From the NCBI RefSeq assembly GCF_900198625.1, contig NZ_FZPK01000014.1:1-64000 (forward strand): DNA of 64,000 nt. The letters run 5' to 3'. Origin of the DNA: Helicobacter rappini. Its GTDB lineage: Bacteria; Campylobacterota; Campylobacteria; Campylobacterales; Helicobacteraceae. A model generated the notes under the pieces. The model was not told the DNA's origin. It ran no database searches and saw nothing but the letters and a program-made list of their open reading frames with translations. Shown here one piece after another: positions 18,135-28,097 of the stretch (the stretch's first letter is position 1; each line of letters begins with the position of its first letter). The translations under genes were made by a program, and so were the position numbers.

Positions 18135-21100
18135 CTATGCAACACCCATAATTTCTTTAACTTTCTTTAAAAACCATTCATAATTGTTCGCAAAGCTTTG
18201 TGTCATTTGCTCCATTTTAGAATCTAGGGCTTCAAGATTTGTGCCTAAATTTTCATGGATTAATGCCCCTTGTCTTACTATCTCATCTGTGTTTGTTTTA
18301 AAATGCGTTACCACTGCTTCTAGTGTTTCTCTCTGTTTTGTAAGCAATGTATCGCTTGAAGCTGTGATAGTTTTCACATTTATTTCTATGGCTTGGACTG
18401 CTTTATGCAATTCTTGTGTGGCTTGATTTTGATTCTTAATATTTGCTTGCATGCTTGCTTGCATAAGCTTAATGTATTGCACACAGAGATTTTTAAAATG
18501 CGTATTGAGATTTTCAAAGCTTGTTTTTGTGCTGCCCTCAAAGCCTTCAAGTGTGGAGCTAAAACTTGATATTTTATCATCAAAGCTTTGCAATAGAGTC
18601 TCATTTTTCTGCATAACACTACTAAATTGAGTGATAAGCCCTTGTGTGAGTGAGTTTAGATTTTCTTCTAAATTTGTATAGAATTTCGCATAAGTCTCTT
18701 TTGCTAGACTTAGGGCTTCTTGGCTTAGATTCTGATTATTCTCTCTCAAAGTTTTCATATCACTTAGAATATTTTGGCAGTTTGAGTGTATATCGCTGCT
18801 TGTTGTCTGCAAACTCTGCGTAAAACTCTCTAAATTTTTACCTATGGTATCATAGAATCCTTGCGATTTTGTCTGTATATCTGTGAATATTGTCTGCTGT
18901 GTGCTTAATGTGTGATTTAGCTTTTCATCATAGCTTTTTTGACTTTCTGTATTTGTCTCTTGTAGTTTTTCAATAATCTCTTGTAAATTCTCTTTTAAAG
19001 CATCACTTGTTAGCCCAAGATTCCTTGATAATGTCGTGCTATTATTTGTGATTTTAGAAAGCAAGGAGTCTGCATTATTGCTTAATTTTTCATAAGTAGA
19101 ATGCAGGAAGTCATCTAGCTTTTGATGTGAGTTCATAAGGCTATTTGATAGATTTATAGCTTGAGAATCTAGACTTTTTACAATGAGATTATTATCTTTT
19201 TCAAGCATATCACTTAGATTCATATAGTTATGCTCTAGCATTTTATTAAACTTATTTAGCATTTGCTGTAAGTTTGTATCAAGGCAGGTAGTTTGTGTTT
19301 GTAAAAACTCATGCAATATCTCGCCTTTTTTGCTTAAATCTTGTTGTAATTGCTCTGTTTGTGTGCTAAAGGTTGTTTTTAGATTCTCATTTTGTGATAA
19401 TAGATTTTCATTCAAGGTATTTGTTTGTGTTTGTAAAAACTCTTGCATTTCTTGGGCTTGTTTGTCAAAAGTGGTATTCATACGCTTATATTGCCCTTTG
19501 AGTAATTCTACAAAATCATCTGAAGTTTGTATGAAATGCTGACTTGAGTTTTTAATCACTGCAGTGATAGAATCTGTTGTCTTTGTATGCTGCGTTTGAA
19601 GTCCATCTTGCATGTTTTGCAGTGTGTCTTTTGTGGCTTCATGTAGCATATTTAGCTCTTTTTCTAGGTGTTCGTGTGTGGTTTGCAGACTAGATTCTAT
19701 ATTTTCTTTGTATGCAGTGTGGAGTGTAGATAGACTTTCTATTGTATTTTGTGTTGTTTCCTTGCTGCTTTCTTCTAGCTTTTCTAGTGCTGCTGTATGC
19801 AGGTTAGTTAGAGTTTGCATACTTGCTTCTTGAGCTTGTGTGATAAATTCTTTTGTTTTTAGGGCATGTTCGTTTATTTGCGTAAAGTTTTCTTCTTGCA
19901 TATTTTGGAGTGTGTTTATATGCTCTTTTGCAAGATTGCTTGTCATTTCTATACTTGTGTGTAGATTTATCTTTCCAGAATCTTGCAATTCTTTCGCACA
20001 ATCTTTTAGGAAGTCATAGGCTGTTTGAGAAGATTCTAGAATCTTATCTTGCATATATTGATAATCTTTGGCTACTTTTTCTTGGAAGCTTTGATGCAGA
20101 CTATCAATATTTTTCATAATTGCTTCATAATTATTTTGCAATATGTTTTGTAAGATTTTATCGCGTTCTTCAAAGGCATTTGTAAGCGTTTGTATAGAAT
20201 CTTTTGTAAAGTTTTCTAGCTTATTTGCGTTATTTGCAAGGGTTTCTTGCAAGACTTCTGTTGTATCTGTCATCTTTGTGTGAAGTGTAGCAAACTGCTC
20301 GTTATAGAGTGTTTGCATTTTCTCTTGCATTTGTGTGGCTTTGTGTATGCTTTCATTACTTGCTGTGTTAAGCTTTTCTAGCATAGAATCTGCGTTGTTT
20401 TTAAAGGATTCATTAAGAGATAGCATAGAGTTTGACTTCATCTCCATATCTTCATTAATCACTTTTGCTAAATCATTTGAAGTTTTACTTGCTTCTTTAA
20501 AAGATTCTAAAACTTCTGTATTTGCATTTTGCAGTGAATCTTTAAAGTCATTATAAGAGATTTTAATAGATTCTAGAATCTGGCTATTTTGAGTTTGCAG
20601 GGTTGCATTTGTGCTATCAAGTCTAGCACAGCTTGTTTCAACAAATGAAAGCAGCTTTTCTTCATAATTACGCAAATACTCTTGCAAGTCTTCTTTTGCT
20701 TGTTGCAAAGATTTTATAAAGTCTTTAGAATCTTTCAAAGCTTCAAGGCTAGAATCTTTTAGCGTTGCTATTGCCTGCAATTTCTCTTCAAAGCTTTGCT
20801 CTAGTGCGTTTAGCATTTGTAATGCTTGTATTAGATTTTCTTGTATTTGATTATTTTGCTTATTGTATTCTTGTATTTGTGCGAGATTTTCTTTATTTGC
20901 TAGGATAGATTCTGTTGCTTGCTGCATAGAATCTTGCGTATCTTTTAGGGTTTGCTGCATCATTTGCATTGAGTTTGTATTATCTAATATCTGTTGTTTA
21001 TATTGGTCTTGCCATGTTAGCATATTATAGGTTGCTTCATTTAGCTGCTTAAAGTTTTCACCAAACTGCTCTTTTAAGTTATTATTAAAATCACTAATCA

Positions 21101-21632
21101 CTATCTCTAAAGCTTTAATGAGTTCTTTACTTGCTCCACTTGCCAATGTCTCAAGGGCTTTATGCAAGGAGACATCAATATCTTTTAGCATTTGTTTTAA
21201 ATCTTTTTCAAAATCTTCTTTTTTTACAAACTCTGCTTTAATCTCTCTTAATGCGGTATTTATATATGTGAGTTCTCTTAAGTGCATGAGTTCATCGAGT
21301 TTGTGTGCTTGTGTAGCGATAAAATCTATTTCACTATTTTCAGTTGCCTTGCTTTTTCCTTTTTGATATATGCTAAGGGCTATGGCTAATCCCATACCTA
21401 CAATAGAAGTGTAAAAGGCTGTCTTTAAACCATCTAAAAGCATAGGCACAGAGCTTAATAAATCATGCGTATCAAAGCCTATAAGCCCCACAAAGATACC
21501 TGCAAATGTCCCAAGTATCCCTATACTCATAATGAGTGATTTAAAATCTTTGTGATTGTTACTACCAAAGCTTCTTAAATCCCATACAGCTAGTCCTAGC
21601 ATAATTAGCGTAAAAACTATATTAATAATCAT
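18135..21632 (-). CDS. ZorA-like / MotA-TolQ-ExbB-like motor protein with very long coiled-coil tail
   Basis: Residues 1-100 hold three hydrophobic helices, including FKSLIMSIGILGTFAGIFVG and the MotA/TolQ/ExbB-type segment LKTAFYTSIVGMGLAIALS. The remaining roughly 1060 residues are Q-, N-, E- and L-rich, almost proline-free heptad sequence, i.e. a cytoplasmic helical tail. This matches ZorA of the anti-phage Zorya system, where the motor domain carries an intracellular tail needed for defence (established for characterised Zorya). At 1165 residues this tail is longer than I expect for typical ZorA. The gene lies between a 6-helix membrane protein gene (12 bp upstream) and the ZorB-like gene (13 bp downstream). 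Confidence 0.78.
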   Translation of the reverse strand: MIINIVFTLIMLGLAVWDLRSFGSNNHKDFKSLIMSIGILGTFAGIFVGLIGFDTHDLLSSVPMLLDGLKTAFYTSIVGMGLAIALSIYQKGKSKATENSEIDFIATQAHKLDELMHLRELTYINTALREIKAEFVKKEDFEKDLKQMLKDIDVSLHKALETLASGASKELIKALEIVISDFNNNLKEQFGENFKQLNEATYNMLTWQDQYKQQILDNTNSMQMMQQTLKDTQDSMQQATESILANKENLAQIQEYNKQNNQIQENLIQALQMLNALEQSFEEKLQAIATLKDSSLEALKDSKDFIKSLQQAKEDLQEYLRNYEEKLLSFVETSCARLDSTNATLQTQNSQILESIKISYNDFKDSLQNANTEVLESFKEASKTSNDLAKVINEDMEMKSNSMLSLNESFKNNADSMLEKLNTASNESIHKATQMQEKMQTLYNEQFATLHTKMTDTTEVLQETLANNANKLENFTKDSIQTLTNAFEERDKILQNILQNNYEAIMKNIDSLHQSFQEKVAKDYQYMQDKILESSQTAYDFLKDCAKELQDSGKINLHTSIEMTSNLAKEHINTLQNMQEENFTQINEHALKTKEFITQAQEASMQTLTNLHTAALEKLEESSKETTQNTIESLSTLHTAYKENIESSLQTTHEHLEKELNMLHEATKDTLQNMQDGLQTQHTKTTDSITAVIKNSSQHFIQTSDDFVELLKGQYKRMNTTFDKQAQEMQEFLQTQTNTLNENLLSQNENLKTTFSTQTEQLQQDLSKKGEILHEFLQTQTTCLDTNLQQMLNKFNKMLEHNYMNLSDMLEKDNNLIVKSLDSQAINLSNSLMNSHQKLDDFLHSTYEKLSNNADSLLSKITNNSTTLSRNLGLTSDALKENLQEIIEKLQETNTESQKSYDEKLNHTLSTQQTIFTDIQTKSQGFYDTIGKNLESFTQSLQTTSSDIHSNCQNILSDMKTLRENNQNLSQEALSLAKETYAKFYTNLEENLNSLTQGLITQFSSVMQKNETLLQSFDDKISSFSSTLEGFEGSTKTSFENLNTHFKNLCVQYIKLMQASMQANIKNQNQATQELHKAVQAIEINVKTITASSDTLLTKQRETLEAVVTHFKTNTDEIVRQGALIHENLGTNLEALDSKMEQMTQSFANNYEWFLKKVKEIMGVA

Positions 21633-21644
21633 TGCAACCTCTAT

Positions 21645-22316
21645 TTAATGTATATTTGATATTCTCACTCTTACATGTGTAATTTTTATAAGACCACGCA
21701 GTATAAAGCCAAGTGCTATGCAAAATGTAGCAAATATCACAACAAGCAATACTAAAAAAGCAAACAATAAACTAGAATTTGCCTGTGCTAAAGTCGCAAT
21801 AGCCATATCAACCTGCATACCGCTTTGTATCCCGCTGGTATCAAAGGCTAATGCGACTAGAAAGATTCCTAAAAGCATAACAAAAGATGCTAACGCATAA
21901 AGTTTAAAGGCAGTGATAAAATGCCCTAAATTAGTAATAGAGCTCATCTCATAAGCGATTTTATAAGAAAAATACATATTGCAGCAAAGGACTACAATAA
22001 AATAGGCGATTAAAGCTTCTAAAAGCACTAACGCACTGCTAGATTCAAACAAAGCTAAGGCAAAGCTACAAAGAATCTGTATAACTATCATATACACATA
22101 ATTGCGAAATAATAACGCATTAACAATCTTACTAAATCTATACAACACATAGAGACTATATACTAAGAAAGCAAGTGAAATAACATTAAAAAGCATGTCA
22201 GATTGCACGAGTATGGGGGATAACATGCAGATAATAATACCGCAAAGAACAGCATATACTAAGCCATTCTTTGCGCTCTTTAACTCCGCATGATTCTCAA
22301 TCTCAAGGATTTCCAT
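21645..22316 (-). CDS. Six-helix membrane protein, first gene of the ZorAB-like cassette
   Basis: I do not recognise a family. The 223 residues contain about six hydrophobic segments, for example GLVYAVLCGIIICMLSPILV and LLFAFLVLLVVIFATFCIAL, and little soluble sequence. It precedes the ZorA-like gene by only 12 bp, so it is probably translated from the same message and may be a membrane partner of the motor. It does not resemble ZorC, ZorD (helicase/nuclease) or ZorE (HNH). About 270 bp upstream carry no gene. Confidence 0.7.
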   Translation of the reverse strand: MEILEIENHAELKSAKNGLVYAVLCGIIICMLSPILVQSDMLFNVISLAFLVYSLYVLYRFSKIVNALLFRNYVYMIVIQILCSFALALFESSSALVLLEALIAYFIVVLCCNMYFSYKIAYEMSSITNLGHFITAFKLYALASFVMLLGIFLVALAFDTSGIQSGMQVDMAIATLAQANSSLLFAFLVLLVVIFATFCIALGFILRGLIKITHVRVRISNIH

Positions 22317-22589
22317 ATACGATTTTACTCCCTTTTGCTATCTTGTTTTTTGTTTATGTTGTTTTTCCATTTTTTCGTTATCGCGTGATTATAGCAAAAT
22401 TTTATTATTTTTTAATCTATGATATGAAAAGGATAAGTTAATTATGTTTTTGTTTATTTGGATTAATTCTAGCATATAGTAGAGAAGCATTGCATGTGAT
22501 TTTACTATATGCTCCAAAAAATAGACTATACAAAAGATTTTAAGTAAAAAGTGTTTGTATGATAAGCACATACAGAATCTTATATCATC

Positions 22590-24683
22590 TTAAAACTTCT
22601 TCCTATTTACATCTTCTAGAATCTTAGCGGCAACAGAATCTATTGCAGTGCTTATATCTTGTGATTTGTTAGCGATTTCTACATTTTGTTGTGTGGTTTG
22701 CTCTAGTTGTGAGATAGATTCATTAATCTGTCCTATGCCTTGAGCTTGTTCTTTTATAGATTCTGCCATATCGTTAATGCTTTGGACTAGTATATTTGTA
22801 TTTGCTTCAATCTCACCCAAAGACTTTTGCGTTCTCTCTGCTAGCTTTCTTACTTCATCTGCAACGACTGCAAAGCCTCTGCCATGCTCCCCTGCTCTTG
22901 CTGCTTCTATTGCTGCATTAAGTGCAAGTAAGTTTGTCTGGTCTGCTATATCTCTAATAATACCTATTACATTTTTAATGTCTTCGCTTTGTGCGATAAC
23001 TTCACTTGTTCTGCCACTTACATTTTGCATTGATGAAGTAATCTCTTCAACTGAAGCAGCAGTTTGCTGAAGTGAGCTTGCTTGTGTGTTTGAGCTTTGT
23101 GTAAGAGTAGTTACTGCTTCTTCTAAATCTTTTGATTTAGATTCTAACTCTTTTGCAAAACTTTGACTTGTATGCAGCATACTTCTAATCTCTTTGCCCA
23201 AAGTATTTGTAACAATATCTACTCTACCTTGTGCGTCTTTTACTTCTGTTGTGAAATCTAGGCTTACATAAGATTCAAACACGCGATTGATTTCATTGAG
23301 ATTCTTACCTACACCTACAGCTAAAAGATTTAAAAGTTCATTTACAGAATCTCTTAATTCATTTAATTGCGGATTATTCCCTTTAGATTCTATAAGGCTA
23401 TCGGCATGTCCTTGTTTTGCTCTGCCTATGACTTGAAGAGATTCTGCTACAAGGGCTTTATCACATGTTAATCCTTGCGTTGTTTTCTCAATATTTTCAT
23501 TAACGATTTGTGCCATTTCGCCTATTTCATCTAATGCCTTTGGTCGCAACGCATTTGGCAACTCTTTCCTTTCATGATTAAGAAAAGCAAAGAATGCATG
23601 TAAATGATGACGCACATTATGAATCCTTGAAACAATACGCTTTCTAATATAAAGCTGTGTAGCAACAATGATAACCCCTAGCGATATAAGCACGGAGCAT
23701 AAAATAATAAGACGAAGTTTAAAAAGAGAACTAAATATAGAATCTTCTGGTGCGACAACCATAAATGTCCAATAGGTATCCATATTTCGCCCTGCTTTAA
23801 AAGGCACAATACCCGCATAGCTTAATTCTCCACGAGCATTGTAATACTCAAGCACACCTTCTTTGTGGGTATTGATAAAATTTACAACCGCTTTCATGCT
23901 TTCATGTGAATTTGCTTGAGTTAAAGTTTTACCTAAAAATGACTCATTTGGGTGAGCTACAATCGTGCCATCTTGTGCGATAAGTATATTATAATCATTT
24001 GTAAATACAGATCTTCTGCTTGCTAGAATCTCTTTGCTAAATGTTTTAAACTCAACAAAAAAGCCAATTATCCCTTTAATTTCTTTTTTCCTGTTTAAGA
24101 TAGGAAAGTTTATAGTTACACCAAATTGACTATTGCCATCTATCTCTAATATCCTAGGTGTGCCGATATTGGGTTTTCCTGTCTGCATGACTTCTTTGAA
24201 ACCGGGTAGATTTGTAAGATTTGAAGAAGCTTGTAAATGTTTTATATCCCCACTTATATTTGGATCATACATAAGGATCAAAAATTCATCATTATCTAGT
24301 CTATTCTTTGGATTTATGATATTATCACCACTATATCTAGAATCTTTTAAATACACATAGCCATAGCTCCCCCACTCAGTTGTCTTAATCATATTCATGA
24401 CATTATCTTCCATGATTGCTTGATTGCCACCATTTGCCGTTAAGAGTTTTTCGATATTTCGTTGAGATAGGGCAAGAGATAGCATAACCTCGTCGAGATA
24501 ACCACGCATGACATTACTTGTGCGTTTCCCTGCGTTAATAATCAATTTTTCTGCTTCACGCGATTGAATCTCTGTTGATTCTTTTACAATAACTCCAAGC
24601 ATAATAAGCATACATATTATAAGAATGGTGCTTACATTTATAAGGATTTTTGCACCGATACCAAGTCTTGAGTAAAAATTCAT
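22590..24683 (-). CDS. Methyl-accepting chemotaxis protein with Cache sensor
   Basis: The 697-residue receptor has a first membrane helix (about 12-34), a large periplasmic Cache-type ligand-binding region (about 40-310, with [20 protein letters not shown] and the [13 protein letters not shown] segment), a second membrane helix (about 325-347) and a cytoplasmic signalling domain. The hairpin tip is visible as [20 protein letters not shown] followed by [18 protein letters not shown]. It should control CheA in response to a small molecule; the ligand cannot be predicted. It is monocistronic. Confidence 0.94.
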   Translation of the reverse strand: MNFYSRLGIGAKILINVSTILIICMLIMLGVIVKESTEIQSREAEKLIINAGKRTSNVMRGYLDEVMLSLALSQRNIEKLLTANGGNQAIMEDNVMNMIKTTEWGSYGYVYLKDSRYSGDNIINPKNRLDNDEFLILMYDPNISGDIKHLQASSNLTNLPGFKEVMQTGKPNIGTPRILEIDGNSQFGVTINFPILNRKKEIKGIIGFFVEFKTFSKEILASRRSVFTNDYNILIAQDGTIVAHPNESFLGKTLTQANSHESMKAVVNFINTHKEGVLEYYNARGELSYAGIVPFKAGRNMDTYWTFMVVAPEDSIFSSLFKLRLIILCSVLISLGVIIVATQLYIRKRIVSRIHNVRHHLHAFFAFLNHERKELPNALRPKALDEIGEMAQIVNENIEKTTQGLTCDKALVAESLQVIGRAKQGHADSLIESKGNNPQLNELRDSVNELLNLLAVGVGKNLNEINRVFESYVSLDFTTEVKDAQGRVDIVTNTLGKEIRSMLHTSQSFAKELESKSKDLEEAVTTLTQSSNTQASSLQQTAASVEEITSSMQNVSGRTSEVIAQSEDIKNVIGIIRDIADQTNLLALNAAIEAARAGEHGRGFAVVADEVRKLAERTQKSLGEIEANTNILVQSINDMAESIKEQAQGIGQINESISQLEQTTQQNVEIANKSQDISTAIDSVAAKILEDVNRKKF

Positions 24684-24847
24684 AATATCATCTCCCTTCT
24701 CGCATTTAGTTAGAAATATTGTTGTTTTATTTAGAATCTATATCAGCACTTCTTTGGTGTAAGGTTACAAATCTAAAGAGAACATTTCCACTACGCTAAG
24801 ACAATGCAAAAAAATAAAGATTCTATAAAACAAAATGGATAGTTGCA

Positions 24848-24853
24848 ATTATA
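24848..24853 (-). promoter_or_regulatory. Extended -10 promoter of the chemoreceptor gene
   Basis: On the minus strand the sequence is TTGCTATAATTGC: a perfect TATAAT with an upstream TG, the strong sigma-80 type used in Helicobacter. It lies about 165 bp before the start codon. Confidence 0.6.
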
Positions 24854-25234
24854 GCAAAAAAATACTTATTCTTAGTATATGAAAACTATCATATATATAA
24901 TTTTGTAGCTATATTATTATATATTTTTGATTTTTAATTACATAAATATTATTTCTGTATATATGTATTTTTCATTATTTTTATTTAATATAAATTTTAC
25001 ATAGTTATGCATTATGAAATGGTATGAGTGCTTAAATATGGAATATTTGTATCAAAAAGTTTTATATCATGCGATTTTAATACTATTGACACGCAAGATT
25101 CTAAAAGTAGAATTAATATATAACACCATTAACAATCACATTATTTTCATTATTAAAAATCAATGTTATATTTTTTGCATTTCTATGTTTGCACAGATAG
25201 CAAACTTCAAAAAAGTTAGCCCTGCATACCTTAC

Positions 25235-25240
25235 TATAAT
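25235..25240 (+). promoter_or_regulatory. Probable -10 box for dapD
   Basis: TATAAT in the context CTTACTATAATTTC, about 80 bp upstream of the dapD ATG, which itself has an AAGGAG ribosome-binding site. Confidence 0.5.
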
Positions 25241-25321
25241 TTCATGCAACTAAAAATACAAACTTTTATGCTACCATAACAGGTTTATTCTAGAGTTCTA
25301 TACTATTTCAAAGGAGATTTT

Positions 25322-26674
25322 ATGTCACCAAGCCATTCTTCAATATCAATCATTCGCACAGAAGCTGATTTTAAACAATTTGTGGAAGCGTTCTATCAGG
25401 ACAAAAAGCAGCCAAAAAGTTTTGGGATAGCTAGAGCAGAGATTTCCCGTCTTGATTCTAAAAGTGTTATAAGTATCAATTTTCCTTTTCTAAATTTTAT
25501 GCAAAATTTTGGCAGCTTTGCAGTGTTTGCAACGGCGGCAAAATTGCAAAATTTTGAGAATAATGAAGTGGTTATTGATATTGATGCAGCATTTGTATTT
25601 CGTGCGTTATGTCTATTTTATCCCTTTATTGAAAAAGAGCTTTCAATCTATGATGAAAAACATGCAGGTGAAAACACTTTGCAAAAGTTTAAGAATCTTT
25701 GCGATAAATTTTCAACCGATCCATACTCAATAAAAACTGCTGATGTGCTTTTTACAGATAGCAAAATACACAGACATATCGGGGAGAAGCATAAAAATAT
25801 ACAAATTATTTTTGAGTTATTGCGTCATGTAAGTGATATTTATAAAGGTGAAAATGAGTTTTATAAATTCCAACTTGTTGCATATTTTGATGATTTACAA
25901 ACAAACTCTCTGCAAGTAGCCTATGCTAAATTACACGCATTATCAGCAGGATTTGCACCGCTTAGAAGTCTTAATCTCGATGGAATCTTTGGACTTTTAC
26001 CAAATCTTGCATGGAGTGGTAATAAGCCCTATGAATTGCAGTATTTGCGTGATAATGAAGTATCGCTAAAAATGGAGGGTGAATTCCCATGTATTGACTT
26101 TATAGACAAATTCCCCCGCTATTTAATGCAGGTATTACCACAAGCAGATAATATTAGAATCCTAGATAGTGCAAAAACTCGTTTTGGTGCGTTTTTGGGT
26201 GCTGGTTATACACAAATGCCGGGTGCTAGCTATGTGAATTTTAACTCTGGCACACTTGGGGCATGTATGAATGAAGGACGCATTAGCTCATCTGTAATCG
26301 TTGGTGAAGGCACAGATATTGGCGGTGGAGCAAGTATTTTAGGTGTGCTTAGCGGTGGGAATACAACGCCTATTAGTATTGGTAAAAACTGCTTACTAGG
26401 GGCAAACTCTGTAACAGGCATTAGCCTTGGGGATAGCTGTATCGTTGATGCTGGGACTACAATACTTGCTGGAAGTGTCGTAAAGATTAATAACGAAGAA
26501 GCACAAAAGATTAAAGAAGTAAATGCTAATTTTGAAATACAAAGTAATGGACTATATAAAGGACACATGCTAAGCGGTCTAAATGGCGTGCATTTTAGAT
26601 TCATGACACAGAATCCTTGTCTTATTGCCTTTAGAAGTGCTAGGGCTATTAGTTTGAATAAAGATTTGCATTAG
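25322..26674 (+). CDS. dapD: 2,3,4,5-tetrahydropyridine-2,6-dicarboxylate N-succinyltransferase
   Basis: DapD succinylates tetrahydrodipicolinate in the diaminopimelate/lysine pathway that feeds peptidoglycan (see murE at 62.6 kb). The 450-residue protein belongs to the long DapD type. The C-terminal third is a left-handed beta helix (residues about 295-395) with ARFG-like KTRFGAFLGAGYTQMPGASY, VNFNSGTLG and SSVIVGEGTDIGGGASILGV. AAGGAG precedes the ATG by 7 bp. Monocistronic by position. Confidence 0.93.
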   Translation: MSPSHSSISIIRTEADFKQFVEAFYQDKKQPKSFGIARAEISRLDSKSVISINFPFLNFMQNFGSFAVFATAAKLQNFENNEVVIDIDAAFVFRALCLFYPFIEKELSIYDEKHAGENTLQKFKNLCDKFSTDPYSIKTADVLFTDSKIHRHIGEKHKNIQIIFELLRHVSDIYKGENEFYKFQLVAYFDDLQTNSLQVAYAKLHALSAGFAPLRSLNLDGIFGLLPNLAWSGNKPYELQYLRDNEVSLKMEGEFPCIDFIDKFPRYLMQVLPQADNIRILDSAKTRFGAFLGAGYTQMPGASYVNFNSGTLGACMNEGRISSSVIVGEGTDIGGGASILGVLSGGNTTPISIGKNCLLGANSVTGISLGDSCIVDAGTTILAGSVVKINNEEAQKIKEVNANFEIQSNGLYKGHMLSGLNGVHFRFMTQNPCLIAFRSARAISLNKDLH

Positions 26675-26781
26675 TTTGGAGTTTGCTACTAATAGGATTT
26701 AAAAACTATGTTTATTTATGTGAAGTTTTTAGGCATAAATAAGCCTTGCAAAATATTCTTTATAAAATTATAAAAATAGTA

Positions 26782-26787
26782 TATAAT
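26782..26787 (+). promoter_or_regulatory. Probable -10 box for fliN
   Basis: TATAAT within AGTATATAATTTA, about 26 bp upstream of the fliN ATG, giving a very short leader that contains the TTGGAG ribosome-binding site. Confidence 0.45.
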
Positions 26788-26813
26788 TTATATTATTTTT
26801 TTGGAGTGTGGTT

Positions 26814-27200
26814 ATGGCAGAAAAGAACGCAACAGAAGACAAATATGAGATTTTAGACAAGAAGCAGGTGCATACCCCGCGTGAGATTGAGCTAGCTTCA
26901 TATCTTGAAGATATGATGGCAAATTATGAGGGGTTGCTTGATATGAAAGTGCTTTTTAGTGCAGATTTAGGCACGACACAAATACCACTTAATGAGATTC
27001 TAAAGTATGAGAAAGGTTCTATCATAGATTTACAAAAACCAGCAGGGGCAAGTGTAGAGATATTTGTAAATGATAGGGTTGTAGGCAAGGGTGAAGTTAT
27101 GGTATATGAAAGAAATCTTGCTATAAGGATTAATGAGATTTTAGATTCCAATGCGATTGTGTATTACATTGCGCGTGAAGTCTCTGATCATGAGAGTTAA
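26814..27200 (+). CDS. fliN: Flagellar motor switch protein FliN
   Basis: FliN is part of the C-ring that sets flagellar rotation direction and helps export. The 128 residues end in a SpoA-type domain: LDMKVLFSADLGTTQIPLNE, then GSIIDLQKPAGASVEIFVND and GKGEVMV. A GTG at 26808 is in frame, but the ATG at 26814 with TTGGAG about 8 bp upstream is a better start. It is followed at once by the fliO-like and tonB-like genes, the order also found in H. pylori (HP0584-HP0583-HP0582, from memory). Confidence 0.93.
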   Translation: MAEKNATEDKYEILDKKQVHTPREIELASYLEDMMANYEGLLDMKVLFSADLGTTQIPLNEILKYEKGSIIDLQKPAGASVEIFVNDRVVGKGEVMVYERNLAIRINEILDSNAIVYYIAREVSDHES

Positions 27201-27224
27201 TTGCATAAAGATTTAAGGATATGT

Positions 27225-28094
27225 ATGCGTTATAGCATATTTGCATTTCTATTATATTACGCCCTATTCTCTTGTGTGTATGCAGCTACAAGGTATAAGA
27301 TAACACAAGCCATATTGCATGATACGACAGAATCTAGCGTTCTTAAAATAGACAATAAAGAACATATTGCCCTACTTTTAGAGCTTACAATTGCACCACA
27401 GATTTTAGATTCTACAAGTTTTAACACATCTTTATCAATACAAGATTCTATCAAGCAAGACTCTATCAAAGCACAACAGCCAAGCACAAAATATAAATAC
27501 ATCATGCTAAAAGGCTTTATCATTGATAAAACACAGCATATAGCTACACCTTTAGGTAGTCTTTCAATAAAGCAAGATTCTATATTAAAACACGCCTATA
27601 TTGAATTTAGCAAAGATACTGCATTACAGAGTGCCATGCTAATTTCACATGATAAAAAAGTATATCTTGTGTGTTTTGATACTACCCAAACCGACACAGA
27701 TAAGCCCTTAGCTAAAGATTCTGATATAAAAAATTTATTAGAAGAGAGTAATTATGAGATTAGCTCATGGCGATATTTCCTTGTATTAGGCATTATGATT
27801 GCTATTTTGATACTCTTATATGTGATTAAGTTACGGCAAAATAGAGGGATAGAAACTTCTAGCATTGTATTAGAACAGGCAAAAATACTTGATTCTAAAA
27901 ATAAAATTGCACTCATTAAATACGGGGGGAAACGCTATCTCATCGGTATAAATCCGCATGGTATAACCCTGCTTGATTCAATACAGCACGACACTCAAAC
28001 AGACAAAACAAACGACATAGAATCTAGCCCAAAACAGCAAAGCTTCACACAGATTCTAAGTGAAAATCTTCTTTCTAAGCAACCAAAAAGGTAA
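27225..28094 (+). CDS. fliO: FliO-like flagellar export apparatus protein
   Basis: The protein has a signal-like N-terminus (MRYSIFAFLLYYALFSCVYA), a periplasmic region of about 165 residues, one membrane helix (YFLVLGIMIAILILLYVIKL) and a cytoplasmic FliO-type core (KIALIKYGGKRYLIGINPHGITLLDSI). FliO helps assemble the FliPQR export gate. The long periplasmic part is typical of epsilonproteobacterial FliO. A TTG directly after the fliN stop (27201) would add eight residues; the ATG at 27225 with AAGGA 5 bp upstream is preferred. The call leans on its position after fliN. Confidence 0.75.
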   Translation: MRYSIFAFLLYYALFSCVYAATRYKITQAILHDTTESSVLKIDNKEHIALLLELTIAPQILDSTSFNTSLSIQDSIKQDSIKAQQPSTKYKYIMLKGFIIDKTQHIATPLGSLSIKQDSILKHAYIEFSKDTALQSAMLISHDKKVYLVCFDTTQTDTDKPLAKDSDIKNLLEESNYEISSWRYFLVLGIMIAILILLYVIKLRQNRGIETSSIVLEQAKILDSKNKIALIKYGGKRYLIGINPHGITLLDSIQHDTQTDKTNDIESSPKQQSFTQILSENLLSKQPKR

Positions 28095-28097
28095 TAA

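Larger units (their letters stand above)
24684..25321. other. Gene-free AT-rich interval
   Basis: These 638 bp between the divergent chemoreceptor and dapD genes contain promoters for both and very AT-rich DNA. A 79-codon frame at 25014-25253 has poor codon structure and no convincing ribosome-binding site, so I do not call it a gene. Confidence 0.6.

Noticed and set aside
19330-21366. Several plus-strand frames of 65-82 codons within the ZorA-like gene
   Set aside because: Shadows of the repetitive coiled-coil coding sequence; none has independent support.
17393-22316. Complete Zorya defence system
   Set aside because: Only the ZorA-like and ZorB-like parts are present; no ZorC, ZorD or ZorE gene was found on either side, so I call the genes ZorAB-like only.
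25014-25253. 79-codon frame in the dapD upstream region
   Set aside because: Very AT-rich, no ribosome-binding site, no recognisable protein character; the dapD promoter lies in it.
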